A DNA stretch of 64,000 nucleotides from Erodium maritimum. Its lineage: Eukaryota; Streptophyta; Magnoliopsida; Geraniales; Geraniaceae. The notes beneath the pieces were generated by a model. The model saw only the letters and a list, made by a program, of their open reading frames with translations, searched no databases and was not told the origin of the DNA. The stretch spans positions 137,051,203 to 137,115,202 of the forward strand of contig OY997588.1 of assembly GCA_963921825.1 (NCBI GenBank), written 5' to 3'. A program made the position numbers and the translations under genes. Below, one piece after another: positions 32,431 through 49,844 of the stretch (position 1 is the first letter of the stretch; the number at the start of each line of letters is the position of its first letter).

Positions 32431-34511
32431 TTTTTTTATTAAAAGGTGCAGTATTTTTATTACATTAAAAAATTATAACAAGTAAAGAGTCTAAGGCTCA
32501 AACACATAACTATGAGGTAAAGAAATTGTCATAGACGATATTGAATTCACCATATGGACAGGGATGAAAGGTGGAGGGTTTGAAAACGAAACTGGAAGTC
32601 TTACTCAAGGTAGTGCCTAAACGCTGCATATGCAGGCAAAACGATCAGACTTGAACTACATCAGTTGTAGAACGCAGAGCTTTCACCATGAATCCCTCCC
32701 GAAGTTAGTCCCTGAAGGCATAAGAGCCCATCATTCTTCCTGGCGAGGTAACTTACCGGTCCTCGCATGATCATCACGGGGTACTCCAGCTGACCCCCTC
32801 TTCAAGCCACTCGCACCACCGCGGGGCCTGGAACTTCGATCTCTTGGCCATATGATAATTGGCCACATACCAAGTTTTTTCAGTTGGGATCAACCTTCCC
32901 GACTAGGGGCTTCCCCGAGGTCCTGTACTGTTAGGTACAACGTTCAGGGATACAATTGGGCCCCTCCCGCGAGACAAGGCATCCATAGGTACAATGTTCG
33001 GGGATAACGACCTGAAATCCGGTGGGATGTCCAGAAACGTCTTCTCCTCCCAATATGTCGCATACTGCTTCACCTACCGATCCTTTTGATACTCCAACAT
33101 GGAAGTGTCATATCGTGGGGTACCACGCAGCTCCAGCTCACATTCCCGAATCCCATGGCTGATCCTCCCACAATTAAAGTAGAAGGTAGGGAGCTTCGTG
33201 TACATGAGTTCGACCCTCTCGAGATCCGAGAAATATTTGAAACGCAACAACAGAACACGACGGAGACGGCGTTCCACAAGGTGCCAGAACCTCACCTTCA
33301 CCGCTCCTCCCCAACACAACCCCCACTGATCGCAGGGGACCTCCACACATGCTCTCAGTGTCGCACCAATTGTCTCCCCTATCGCGCATGTTTGTACCAA
33401 TTGTGGGAGACCGTGGGCATGGACCCAAAGTTGCATACGGTCCAAGGTGGGAAGCTCTCGGGCCTATGGGTCAATGTCTCCGAGCAAGAGAGGACGACCA
33501 TCAAAGCACCAAGGTTCATTACCCCGTACCCAAGAACGAGCCTCCGCCGACTCAAAATAAAAGTAAAAAAATCCATGGGCCAATATCCTTGATGACCAGC
33601 CCCTTAGTGGACCGCCCCCAAGCGTTGGCGATGATGTGGAGAAGGACTTCCTTTCGGAGAGACCTTAGAGCCCAAATCTTTCCCACCATACCGAATTGCT
33701 GGCGCGCGAGCATAGATGGGTTGACTGGGAAGTATGGAACCAAGATCTCCACCTCCACCTCCTCCTCCTCCTCCTCCTCGAGGGAGCAATATGAGAGGCT
33801 GTCTTGGAGACACACCATAGACGCCATCAGGCTTGACGAATATGAAGCCGTGGGCATTAGGGTTTCCGTCGGGGGTAGCACCGCCTTTCATCCGCGAGCC
33901 ATTCTGGTACGTACGATGAGGATGGATGGGATTACTATAATCCTATCCGCATTGAGGAGCGATAGCCCCACATGCAAGGCCTTCAAATCTGTCCTCGGGT
34001 TGTCGTCGATCGATGTTTTCCCACGAGCAAGGTCTCATTACAACGGAGGTAGGAGATGAGTGTCGTCCTTGGAGGACGGTAGAGGGTGGGAGTCAACTCT
34101 AGGCGGAGGAAGGGGGCCGACAGTGGGTTGCTTGCAGCCAAAGCAACAGGTTTGTGCTTCACCAGATGACCTCTTCTCAGTTTCCCCGTTAGTGGTGCCG
34201 GTGTGGAGGATCCCAGGGAGAAAGGAACAATGGCCGTGGAGAATGGTGGTAGTGAGGGAGGCGCGGGAGAGAGGTCGGCTAGGGTTTACTTTAGCTTTCT
34301 CCTACGTCGAGCCTTTAAAGGCAGCGTGACCTTAAAAGTTGGACACTGCATCGAAGGAGGCAACGATATGATAGGGCTGGCAGGAGTTGCAACAGCGGTG
34401 TGGGCGATGGTATCAACGACGATTGCAGGAATAAGGAGCGCCATAAACTAGGGCTAGGGTTCCTAAAGAGAGGCTCTCGATAAAAATAAGAGAGTTTCTT
34501 AGTTTTTTGTC
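32431..34511 (-). mobile_element. ORF1-only LINE derivative, copy 2 (half-LINE-like) with target duplication
   Basis: It is bounded by AATAATTGATT at 32,420-32,430 and 34,512-34,522, an 11-bp target duplication, with a T-run at the left edge that is the poly(A) tail of a minus-strand insertion. From a leader with CCCTAGCCCTAG, an ATG at 34,444 opens ORF1. A conserved LPLKARRRK-like motif, a DUF4283-like region (NAWGRSTKGLVIKDI, DRMQLWVHAHGLPQ) and a zinc knuckle with the first Cys changed to Tyr (YFNCGRISHGIREC) follow, then EYQKDR and about 0.6 kb of tail. Frames are broken. The insertion is complete at both ends, yet no endonuclease, RT or RNase H is present. The unit itself therefore lacked ORF2 when it inserted. 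Confidence 0.75.
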
Positions 34512-34522
34512 AATAATTGATT

Positions 34523-35087
34523 GATGTAACAAATTGGGTATAGGGTAGGTTTTGTGATACTCGTATCTGACTTGATTCTCATACCCGTTATCCTACCTGA
34601 CCCATATGTGGTTCTATCTGGTCCGACTTCCACCTAAAATATACGATCTTACCCGTTTATAACTTAAGTATGTACATTGACTTGTAACATATTCAAACAT
34701 ATTTAATGCAAAGATAATTTGAAGAACAAAATCATTAATTAAGTATTAACATGAATAAGTATTGACAAAACATTTCCATATACAAAGTTCATTAGAAGAC
34801 ATAAAGTCAAGGGTACATCTCGGTTTGTATTTCACACCAAAGATGTTTTGTTTGTACCTGAAAGCTATCTTCTATTTATATAGGGGAGGTCTCAGTTGTG
34901 AACCTGCGAACTTCTATCAGAGCACGTCACGTGTTAGTGTCTTGGAATGTGTCTTTTTTTGTACCAAGTTTATTAATTTAATTGGCTTCGTTCTTGCGCC
35001 AACACTTTTCGTTTTCCAAGAGCTATCTATCAAGATAGTGATGAACATTTTTTGAAGCAAGAAAAGACATTAACAAACAAAAGCTAT
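34523..35087. other. Intergenic, no gene seen
   Basis: AT-rich. The 97-codon frame at 34,762-35,055 has no recognisable domain and ordinary AT-rich codon content, so I do not call it a gene. Confidence 0.4.
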
Positions 35088-35250
35088 GATAGACTCAAAT
35101 ATCCACAAATCACATCACGTATATCCACAAATCATATCTAACACGTCCACAAACCACATCCCCCATATCCACAAACCACATCTCACGCATCCACAAACCA
35201 CATCACACATATCCACAAACCATATCCAACACCATAAACCACATCCTGCA
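35088..35250 (+). repeat. Minisatellite of ~23-26-bp units
   Basis: About seven imperfect copies of 'atccacaaaccacatc(t)(c)acgcat' in head-to-tail order. Units vary in length and there are no unique spacers, so it is a minisatellite and not a CRISPR array. Confidence 0.85.
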
Positions 35251-35256
35251 CACATC

Positions 35257-35545
35257 AGAATATTTTGTAGAAACAAGTTTTAGGGTACCGACTTTGGAGA
35301 AGCATATTTCCCACCTCCGGTGATCAATCGACAATTTCCGACCACTGGAGTGAAGCTCTTACTCCCCTCCAACGCGAGTTCTATGAAGGGGAATAAGAAG
35401 GACAAACGTTAGAATATTTTGGAGAAACAAGTTTTAGGGCAACAACTTTGGAGAAGCATATCTCCCACCTCCGACGACCAATCAACAATTTTCGACTGCC
35501 GGAGTTAAGCTCTTACTCCCTCTAGCTGGAGCATCGATTGGAAAA
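35257..35545 (+). repeat. Two tandem ~150-bp repeats
   Basis: The block starting 'agaatattttgtagaaacaa' (35,257) is repeated from 35,410 ('agaatattttggagaaacaa') with shared 'ttggagaagcatat' and 'aagctcttactccc'. There are no open frames. It may form the head of the retroposon-like stretch that follows. Confidence 0.8.
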
Positions 35546-36496
35546 AATTATCGGGGCTTCAAAAATCAAAATTAAGTGCTTCGAAGAGGGATAAAAACCA
35601 ATTTCGGGTTAAATCTATTTTTGGAGTTTAAAAGCTATTTTTAGCTTGTTTTGGTGGATTTGAGCTTCTAATCATCCTCTACTTAGTTCAATCTATTTTT
35701 CGATCTTGTTTTTGTAGATTTTAGCTCCACAGTAATGGAGTAGTCTCCATTCGTCATGGGTGCCAATTATGTATGGTCATAATTTGGTGTCGTGATCGGA
35801 TCTTCCAGTGGCACGATGGGTTTTTCCGTACTCCGGGTTGGTAAGGTCACTCATTTCACCTCCTTTACTTACTGTTTACTTGTGATTGCGCTGCTCATCC
35901 ACTATACAGTAATGTAGTAGATCTCCGTTTTCACCCACTTGTTGGTTGTGGTTCGTCGGCCAAGTGTTGACCATCGACGAGTTGTTATTGGACATTGTGC
36001 ATTTGTTTGAAGAACCGGGGATTTAGTTTCTAAGGGTTATCGAGTGTCAGTGGTCTTTGTTCACCGGCCTATCTCTGTCATTTGTTGTGTTGGCCGTCGA
36101 CGTATCAGTGTCCTTCTAACCCTCTAAGTTGATGGACCTGACGAGGTGTAGTGCTTTCGCTAAGTGTAGTTAAGATTTTGGGGTGTTCTAATTGGATGCC
36201 GGTTGTTGGTGTTGTTTGTTACCTATGAGCTTTATGGCGGGAAAATCGAGTTATTAGATTGTCATAGGTGACTCGTTTTTACACTTTGTTGGGTTTTTAG
36301 TTTTTGGTTTGGTACATGGATGTAAAATCCAGGTTTAAGACTCATTTTAACTCGTTGATTGGGTCTAGTTTCGTGATTTGAGGTACCAATCTGGGTATGC
36401 CCTCATTTGTATTGGGAGGTTTCTTCTTGGTCTTTGTTTGTTTATAAACTTTGGTCTACTATTTTTACAATAGAACTTTCATTTCTTGATTAAAAA
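35546..36496 (+). mobile_element. Probable LINE or retroposon 3' remnant
   Basis: The sequence has no reading frame of note and ends 'tactatttttacaatagaactttcatttcttgattaaaaaaa' in part (36,457-36,496), the common end of plant LINE-like retroposons followed by an A-run. The left end and target duplication were not found. Confidence 0.35.
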
Positions 36497-37836
36497 AAGC
36501 TTTAGTAATAAAATAAAGAAGATATGGAGGTTGTATTAAATTATTAGTCATTCTATCACGTGCTAAAAAAGGAACAACTAGTTTTTTACCATTCAAATTT
36601 TACTTTTCATCAGATAAAGACAAGAAAAGATGGACTCGAACCTCTCTTGTTCTTTGTAATCCTCGGATCTCATCTTCGTTTTTTGTATTTCTCTCAGCAC
36701 ACAAAAAACATATTCTCTTCTCTCTTTTGGTTCTATGGATAACACAATGCAAAGATCATATTCTCTCCTCTCTTTTCCAAATTTAGACTTTGTTGAGTAG
36801 GTAAGTTACAATTCAATCTAAAAACAAATAGAGAACTAAGCACCAGAGACCTTAATCGAGAATGAGTACATCAAGCAAGTGTCGAATTTGGGTTCCAGTT
36901 GGTAAGAAATCATCGTCGGTACTTATTTCTCTCTTTTATCCTCACCGACCACAAAATCCTGACGCAAATCTAGGGATCCCGCTCCTTCGTTCAACCCGCT
37001 TAAATTGAAGACCCAATTATACGTGGTGAATGGTCGGTTAAAGCCGACAGAGAAATAAGGTCGAAAAGTTTTCATCTTTGCCAATTTTAATGCTGGTAAG
37101 TTAAAACTAGGCAGCCTCCAATATCGAAGGGTCTGACCCTTGTTTGACCTTACAAGACGAAAGATGTGTAATGCAAAACAATTATTTTTATCATTCTTAA
37201 ATTTAGACAATGAGTGGAAAAGAAAAAACAACCCCTGGGTCACCAGAATAACCTGTGTACTTTGGTGTACTAGGTTTAGCAGATGTTCACCTGCACTCGT
37301 GCTTGGAATTTTGGCTCAAGTCAGAACAATATAAATGAGACACAACATCCTCTCTCATTCAGATACTTTACATAAACCGCCAGCATTCATTGTTGAACAA
37401 CAATATATTAACGCAACATATGTTCAAGGAACTTCCGCTCACAATTGGAGTGCAAGATTCGCTCATCGTTTGGCTAAGTGATTCTTTACTAAAAAGCACA
37501 AGCACCTGTGTAACAGGCAGCGCATATAACAATTGAAAGTTCGCAAGAGAGTTAGACGTTTACTCCCCAGTGCTCAGCCTCAATACTCACAGCTGGGATG
37601 CCAAGCTATGCACAATTCTTTACTTGGTTCATCTTCAAGTTCTATCCACAAATGAAAGCCTGGAACAACTAGAGCACTTGCTGAGGCGCTGCCTTTCTCT
37701 CTCTCTCTCCCCCCTCTTTTTCTTTTCTGGTAGTATACCACTAAAATGAGTGAACCCGTCTTTCTTATGCTTCTTACTACAAGGCCATAGACACCAAAAC
37801 AGGACAGTATAAAGACATCATGAGTGCATTTAAATA
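36497..37836 (-). other. 3' flank of the poly(A) polymerase gene, with an unrecognised ORF
   Basis: A minus-strand frame at 37,243-36,923 (106 codons; contains LRYWRLPSFNLPALK) is not AT-biased like its surroundings and was not recognised. It may be an organelle-derived or repeat-derived fragment. 37,260-37,836 probably includes the 3' untranslated region of the poly(A) polymerase gene and a short CT repeat near 37,695-37,718. Confidence 0.35.
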
Positions 37837-44262
<6,426 letters not shown>

Positions 44263-44737
44263 TTCTCAGTTCACTATGGAAAAAACTAGAAAAACCCACG
44301 GATCTCAACCGTCCCAAACAGGCACCAACTCGAATTGAATTTCAAATTGGTGCGATGCAGGTACGGATCTGAAAATCCAGAAACCTGATTGGCAAGTGAT
44401 GTTCACTGAACACGGAGATGATTGTGGATTAAGAATAGCAGATACGGATCGAAAGGAGAGAGAAATCTAAGAAGATTGAGTGACGGCCAAACTTCAGAAT
44501 TTGGAAATGAGAGAGAGACGAAGAGGTGGATCCGGATTTGGACTTTTCAAGGACTGTAGAAGGACTGGGAGGGATCGAGAAGGAGAGAGCAATTTGGGAA
44601 ACATCAAGGAATAGGAGAGAGAGAGAGAGAGCAATTTAGGGCGCACTCGTAAGGGCGCGTTTGGATTACTGGCTGTTGAATATTAAATTTAATTATGATT
44701 AAAAGCAAACAAGGACATGTACGGTCGGGATGTGTTC
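44263..44737 (-). promoter_or_regulatory. 5' leader and promoter of the poly(A) polymerase gene
   Basis: The region upstream of the ATG at 44,262 includes a (GA)n run at about 44,615-44,632, which reads as a CT-rich tract in the sense of transcription, as is common in plant promoters and leaders. No TATA box was identified. The LINE at 44,738 limits the space to under 500 bp. Confidence 0.45.
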
Positions 44738-46009
44738 TTTTTTTTTTGAAAAAAAAGTAAATAATGCATTAAATGTGATGTGCGTTTCGGTTTCGGGAAG
44801 GAAACAACAAACCACCAAACCAATAAAAAGATCCAAACAAAATGTACAAGACCCAAGAGGCCGAAAAAGAAAAAAAGAAAGGAGGAGCTCAAGCAAGCTG
44901 AGAGAGAGCAAGAGACGGGGACACCATCCAGGAGCTAGGAGGCGAGGCTCGACGATTCGTTTGAAGCAACGTAAGTTCCCCAAACTGAATTCTCCGAAGA
45001 ATGATAGACGGATCCGGGATCGGAGCTCCTTAGAAAACTCTAGCGTTCCAAGCTAACCAAATGAATCATAATCCCAAAAGGCTAAGGTGAGACCAAGATT
45101 TGCGCAGGCGACGCAGCCCACAAATCGAAAGTCACGACGAGATGAACAAAGCATGAGAAGAAAGGAGAACTGAGGAGACCCCCCACCACTGAAGATTAAG
45201 GACCACACCTGCCAAGCCCATCCGCAAGTAATAAGAAGGTGCCACACATAGGGCACAACCAAAGACGCGCAGGGATCGGGAAACCCCTCGCCACCAAGAA
45301 AGATCTAGTAGGGATGACATCCAGAATGACAAGTAAACCAAAAGATTGGATCTTAGGCGGAGCAGCACTCTTCCAAACTGCGGAAGCCCAGAAAATAGAG
45401 TCCACCCCGTCAACGTTGGAAAAGGCATTAAAATTTGTTGATGTCGAAAAGCCGTGGGGATCCAAGGACCAGGACTACCTGTCAGGACCTGAGAAGTCGA
45501 GGCGAACGCCCAATTGAAAGGAGCAGATGCCCTCCAAGGCGAGGAGCTCTCTATCTAAGAGGTGACGACAGAAAGTGAAATTCCACCCATCATGCACCTT
45601 GAAGTGAATAACCGGTTGTCCTTTTTCAGCCAACAAGATGTAAAGGCGAGGAAACAGAGTCGAAAAAGGAACATCTGTGACCCAATCATCCTCCCATAAA
45701 CGGATGAAACAACTGAAACCTAACACCCAACGAACCTTCCCTGGCCAAAAATCTCAGGAAAGCGAGGATCTTGAGCTAGATGAGCAATATGACGAAGAAC
45801 CAAAGAAGAGGAGCGATGAGCGAGCGGAAGACGAGAGAGATTCCACTCGGACTCGACCCATCCATGTCGAGCACATAACACCTTTCGCCATAAGGAAGTC
45901 CGCTTCGTGGAAAACTGCCACCACCACTTCAGGAGCAAGCTCTTGTTGACGGCCTCAAGTTTGCGGATACCAAGACCTCTTGCTAACTTAGAATGACACA
46001 CTTTGTCCC

Positions 46010-49000
46010 TGTAAGAACCGCCCCCGGTCGAACCGGTAAATTCTAAACAAGTTTGACTTTTGGCTGGAAAAGTCAACCGAAGACTCAGGAAGTCATTCGA
46101 GACCTTTCCGGGGCCCAAAAAGCTTAGTCGTCATCACGGTTAGCTTAGTTGGGCCGTTTCCTTCAGTTTGACTGTAATTTTGGGTCGGTCAACGTTTGGT
46201 CGAACTCGGACTTTTTATCGACTTTTCCGACTTAAAATGTGAACAGCTGAAATTAATGTAATGGAAAGAAGCTCTTGCAATGCCACATGGCATTAGAACC
46301 TTGGATGAGAAGAAACAGAGTAAAATGACTCTTACACCATCTCAACCTACCTTTAAAGGGATAGGACCTTAAGGGCCTTTTGGTAATTGGACAAAATAGG
46401 TCATTTAAAGCAACATGAGCACACAACTCAGCTCATTATTTGTTGTAGCAGCCGAAATTCACCAAGGGAGAGAGGAAGAGAGAGCTTCATTTCTTGAGGA
46501 AGAAGAAAGAGAGGAAAGCTAGCATTTTGGAGCTTGTTCTTTGTCATTTCTCCTCCATTTTCCTTCCATCTTTATCATCTCATCTTCCTAGAGGTATGGA
46601 TGCTCTTAACTTTCCATTTCATCCACTTTCAAGTTTTGGGTTTTGTGGGTTTTGGCTTAAAGTTGAAGAACTAGCTATTTTGGTTGTTGCTTGGAAAAGA
46701 AGTAGTGAAGTTAGGTTGTTTTGATTGTGTTTTGGTCGAAGCTTTGATGAACCCATTGAGGAGGTTGTTGTTTGGGGACTTTTGTTGGTTATTTTGGAGT
46801 TGTTTGGAGCTGGAAATGGAGTTTTAGGTGTGATTTTCGTGGAATCCGAGTTGGGGAAGAAAGGGGAAGGCTCTGGTCAGGTTTGGCACGGAACGAGACC
46901 TCGACCGGGTCATGTGCCGGCGCGGCAGGCCGCACGGAACGGCTATGGTACCGGCACGGTACGCGACACGGAACGGGCGAGAGTCCGGCACGGTACCTCA
47001 CACGGTCCGTGTCATACTCCGGGCCGGTCTATGACGCGATTCGTGCTGGTTGCCGGGCCGGTCTGTGATACGGTCCGCGCCAGGTTCCGGCACAGCCAGT
47101 CACACAGTTCGGATGGCATTCCGGGTCAGACCTCCAGAACCAAAACCCTTCCTTTTGAGGCCTTTTCGATTCCTAAATCATTCCTTTGACTTTGTTTCTA
47201 TTATTTGGGGACTTTTGTGTGTCTTTGAGGGAGGAACGCTCCGTTGGATTACTACTTTTGGTATTTTTGTGGTCCAAGACCGTGAGCCCGAGCTCAAGAG
47301 GAGGAAAGGCCTTGGACCCGAGCTAAAGAGACGAAGATCACTCCGGAACCCGTGTGAAGAACGGAGGAGAGACTAACCGGCTTTACAACAGAGTTTTTAG
47401 AGGAATACCACAAGGTAGGGAAAGTCTTAACTACTCGAGTATTTCAATACTAGTATGCCTATTGGGTTAATAAAATCGGAAAGGTCCTAGAATTGAATAT
47501 AGGATGCGAATAACTAGAATCATCGTCTTTCATTTACTAATAATCGGATGTGAATAACTAGTGTAATTCGCTTTCAATACTTGGGAATTGCTTTACTGGT
47601 ATAGAGGCTGTGATGAGCCCTCGGATTAGTTGTTTGTGCTTGCTTCACATGCTCGTTTGCTTAGTTCAAGCTAAGTTAAGAGTCTAATGAAACTAGTTAA
47701 ATTGTATGCTTGAATGCTTGATTGAAGGTTTACATGTTTGGTTGATTGAATGTTTACATGATTGGTTGAGTGATTGAATGTTTGAATAATTGATTGGTTG
47801 AATGGATGATCGAGTATGACTGATTGTGTCAAACGGTACGATCAGGTGATCGATGGACCGATGGATCGTGACAGGTAAGTATAACGGTAAGTGTAAAGGA
47901 CTAAATGGATGTCTTTGGTGTGTTGTGGTGAAAGTGTGATTCGATAAGTGTTGGTTGGTTGATATGTTTTAGTGTGACTCTCTTATTCTTATTCTTGAGA
48001 TGTTTGGTTGTTCGGTATGGTACTTACACCGGGGGGGGGGGGGGGGGGGGGTAATCCGGTGGTGTTATAGTCGTTGGTGTTTGGCAGATCCTGCGGGATA
48101 ATGATTGATTATTGGAGCCTGCGGGCATTGGTTGTTGGACACAAAGGGGCATTGATTATTGGAGCCTGCGGGCATTGGTTATTGGACCCTACAGGGCATT
48201 GATTATCGGAGCCTGAGGGCATTGGAGGTGGACCCTGCGGGGCAATTGGATGGTTTACCCTGCGGGGAATGGTTACTTATGGTCTCACCCAAGTGTATGC
48301 GTCCTGCGGGAGCACTACCTTGGTTCCCTATGACATATGGTCCTTTGGAGGCATTTCCGAGAATCCCGATGATAAGCGTCCCTTTGGGATTGTTTCCGGT
48401 GCCCCGATGCATGTGTCTCCTCTAGACCGAGGGAAAATCTGATATGATATGAATACTCTGGTAGATCGGAGTATGGGAACCGATGTGACACCAGAATCTA
48501 TTCATGGATCAGAGGCTTGAGAAAGCAAGTGGTTGGTGTGATATTACTTGTTCTCATTTTAATGGTTATGACATATTTATAGTACGTTTCACGTAATCTT
48601 TTAAAGTTACCGTTATCTTTGAGAATGCGATACTATTCTTATTTATACTGATTCCTAGTATTTCATTGTTTGGTAGTGCTTAATTATAATTTGCGTTGCC
48701 ATGCTAAGGCAGTCTTGTTATTAAATTGAAGGTTAATTTATTTACGATTTTCCCTACTGAGCGCAAGCTCACCCCTGTGGTTTTTCTTACTTTTTTTACA
48801 GGCGTACCTGATGTTTAGGAAGTTCGAGCCTCGGGAGCTTCTGGCTATTTTGGGGGTTATTCAAGAGATGTGTTGGTCTTTTGTACTAAACACTATTTAT
48901 CTTGCACTTTATGTTGAGCTTTGACTCATATTTGAAGTTTTTGGATTATTTATTATGAGGATTTGATAGAGTTTATTTGAATTTCTAAAGGATCTATTAA

Positions 49001-49072
49001 TTGTTCTTCGTTTTCTATTTTTAATTCAGGTCACGTCTTGAGTCCGTTCAAAACCGGATTTGGGGCGTGACA
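46010..49072 (+). mobile_element. Solo LTR, copy C (3.06 kb), inside the LINE
   Basis: Starts TGTAAGAACCGCCCCCGGTC and ends GGGCGTGACA, with GTCCC at 46,005-46,009 and 49,073-49,077 as a 5-bp target duplication. It belongs to the same family as copies A and B, with the shared 'tactgagcgcaagctcaccc' block near 48,750, and carries no internal domain. Inside are a GC-rich variable block (46,886-47,125), a 21-nt G-run (48,031-48,051) and short tandem repeats (about 48,080-48,260). Its intact duplication and position inside a LINE show it came after the LINE. Confidence 0.88.
48031..48051 (+). repeat. Poly(G) tract, 21 nt
   Basis: A pure G run within solo LTR copy C, just before the cctgcggg tandem repeats. 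Its length may be unreliable in the assembly. Confidence 0.9.
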
Positions 49073-49844
49073 GTCCCAACCGACTTTGGACAAACAACCC
49101 CTAGTTGAGGAGGATGCCCAAAAGAGTTGTCGCTGGATCCTATCCATGAGAAGCAAAACCTTTTTTGGGGCTCAAAAAACTAACATGTAAAAGATCGACA
49201 GGCTGGCTAGAGTAGACCGAATTAACGTGAGGCAATCCCCCGAAAGAGAGAAGACGAGCTTGCCACATCCCAAGTCTCGCCCGAAATTTGGAAATAACCG
49301 GGTTCCAAAAGGAGACAAGTATTGGGTTAACTCCCAGTTGAAAACCCAGATAAGTAATAGGAAGGTGACCCAAATCGCAACCCAATGCTGAGGAGAGATC
49401 AAAGGTGGAAGACAGATCAACGCCAAAGGTCAAAAGAGTGGACTTGTCAAAATTGGTACGCAACCCCGATACCATCTCAAAACAATGAAGCAACAGACAA
49501 ACGTGGTAAAGTTGTTGGGTGTCAGCCTCCAAAAATAGAAGTGTGTCATCGGAACACTGAAGGTGGGAGACGTAAGTGTCAACTCGTACCCGAACTCCAC
49601 TAAATAAGCTTAATCTAATATCGTGCTCAAAGAGCTGATGGAGACCTTCAGCGGCTATAAGGAACAAGAAGGGGGAGATAGGGCACCCCTGACGAACACC
49701 TCAGAAAACGGGAAATTGAGTTGATGGAGACCATTAATAAGGACTGAGGTTTGTAAATATATAATTGATTAACTGATAGTGCATGAGTTCTTAATTAGTC
49801 CTCTTCAAAAGCCTTTCGAAACTTTGGATTTCTCCATCGTTTTA

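Larger units (their letters stand above)
44738..49770 (-). mobile_element. 5'-truncated LINE, split by a solo LTR
   Basis: On the minus strand, 49,770-49,073 encodes part of a non-LTR reverse transcriptase (NGLHQLNFPFSEV, SPFLFLIAAEGLHQLF, SHLQCSDDTLLFLEAD with a changed catalytic YADD-like site, SGLRTNFDKSTL, LPITYLGFQLG). After the inserted LTR it resumes at 46,009 (KLARGLGIRKLEAVNKSLLL, KWWWQFSTKRTSLWRKV) and reaches the zf-RVT region near 45,390-45,250 (AVWKSAAPPKIQSF, LWLCPMCGTFLL). The tail ends in a T-run at 44,738-44,747. Endonuclease and the first RT motifs are missing. Several frameshifts make it inactive. The 5' end is estimated. Confidence 0.8.

Noticed and set aside
33349-34059. 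236-codon plus-strand frame
   Set aside because: It is antisense to the LINE ORF1 remnant. The minus-strand reading matches a known family.
35088-35250. CRISPR-like repeat array
   Set aside because: Units are contiguous with variable length and no unique spacers, in a plant genome. It is a minisatellite.
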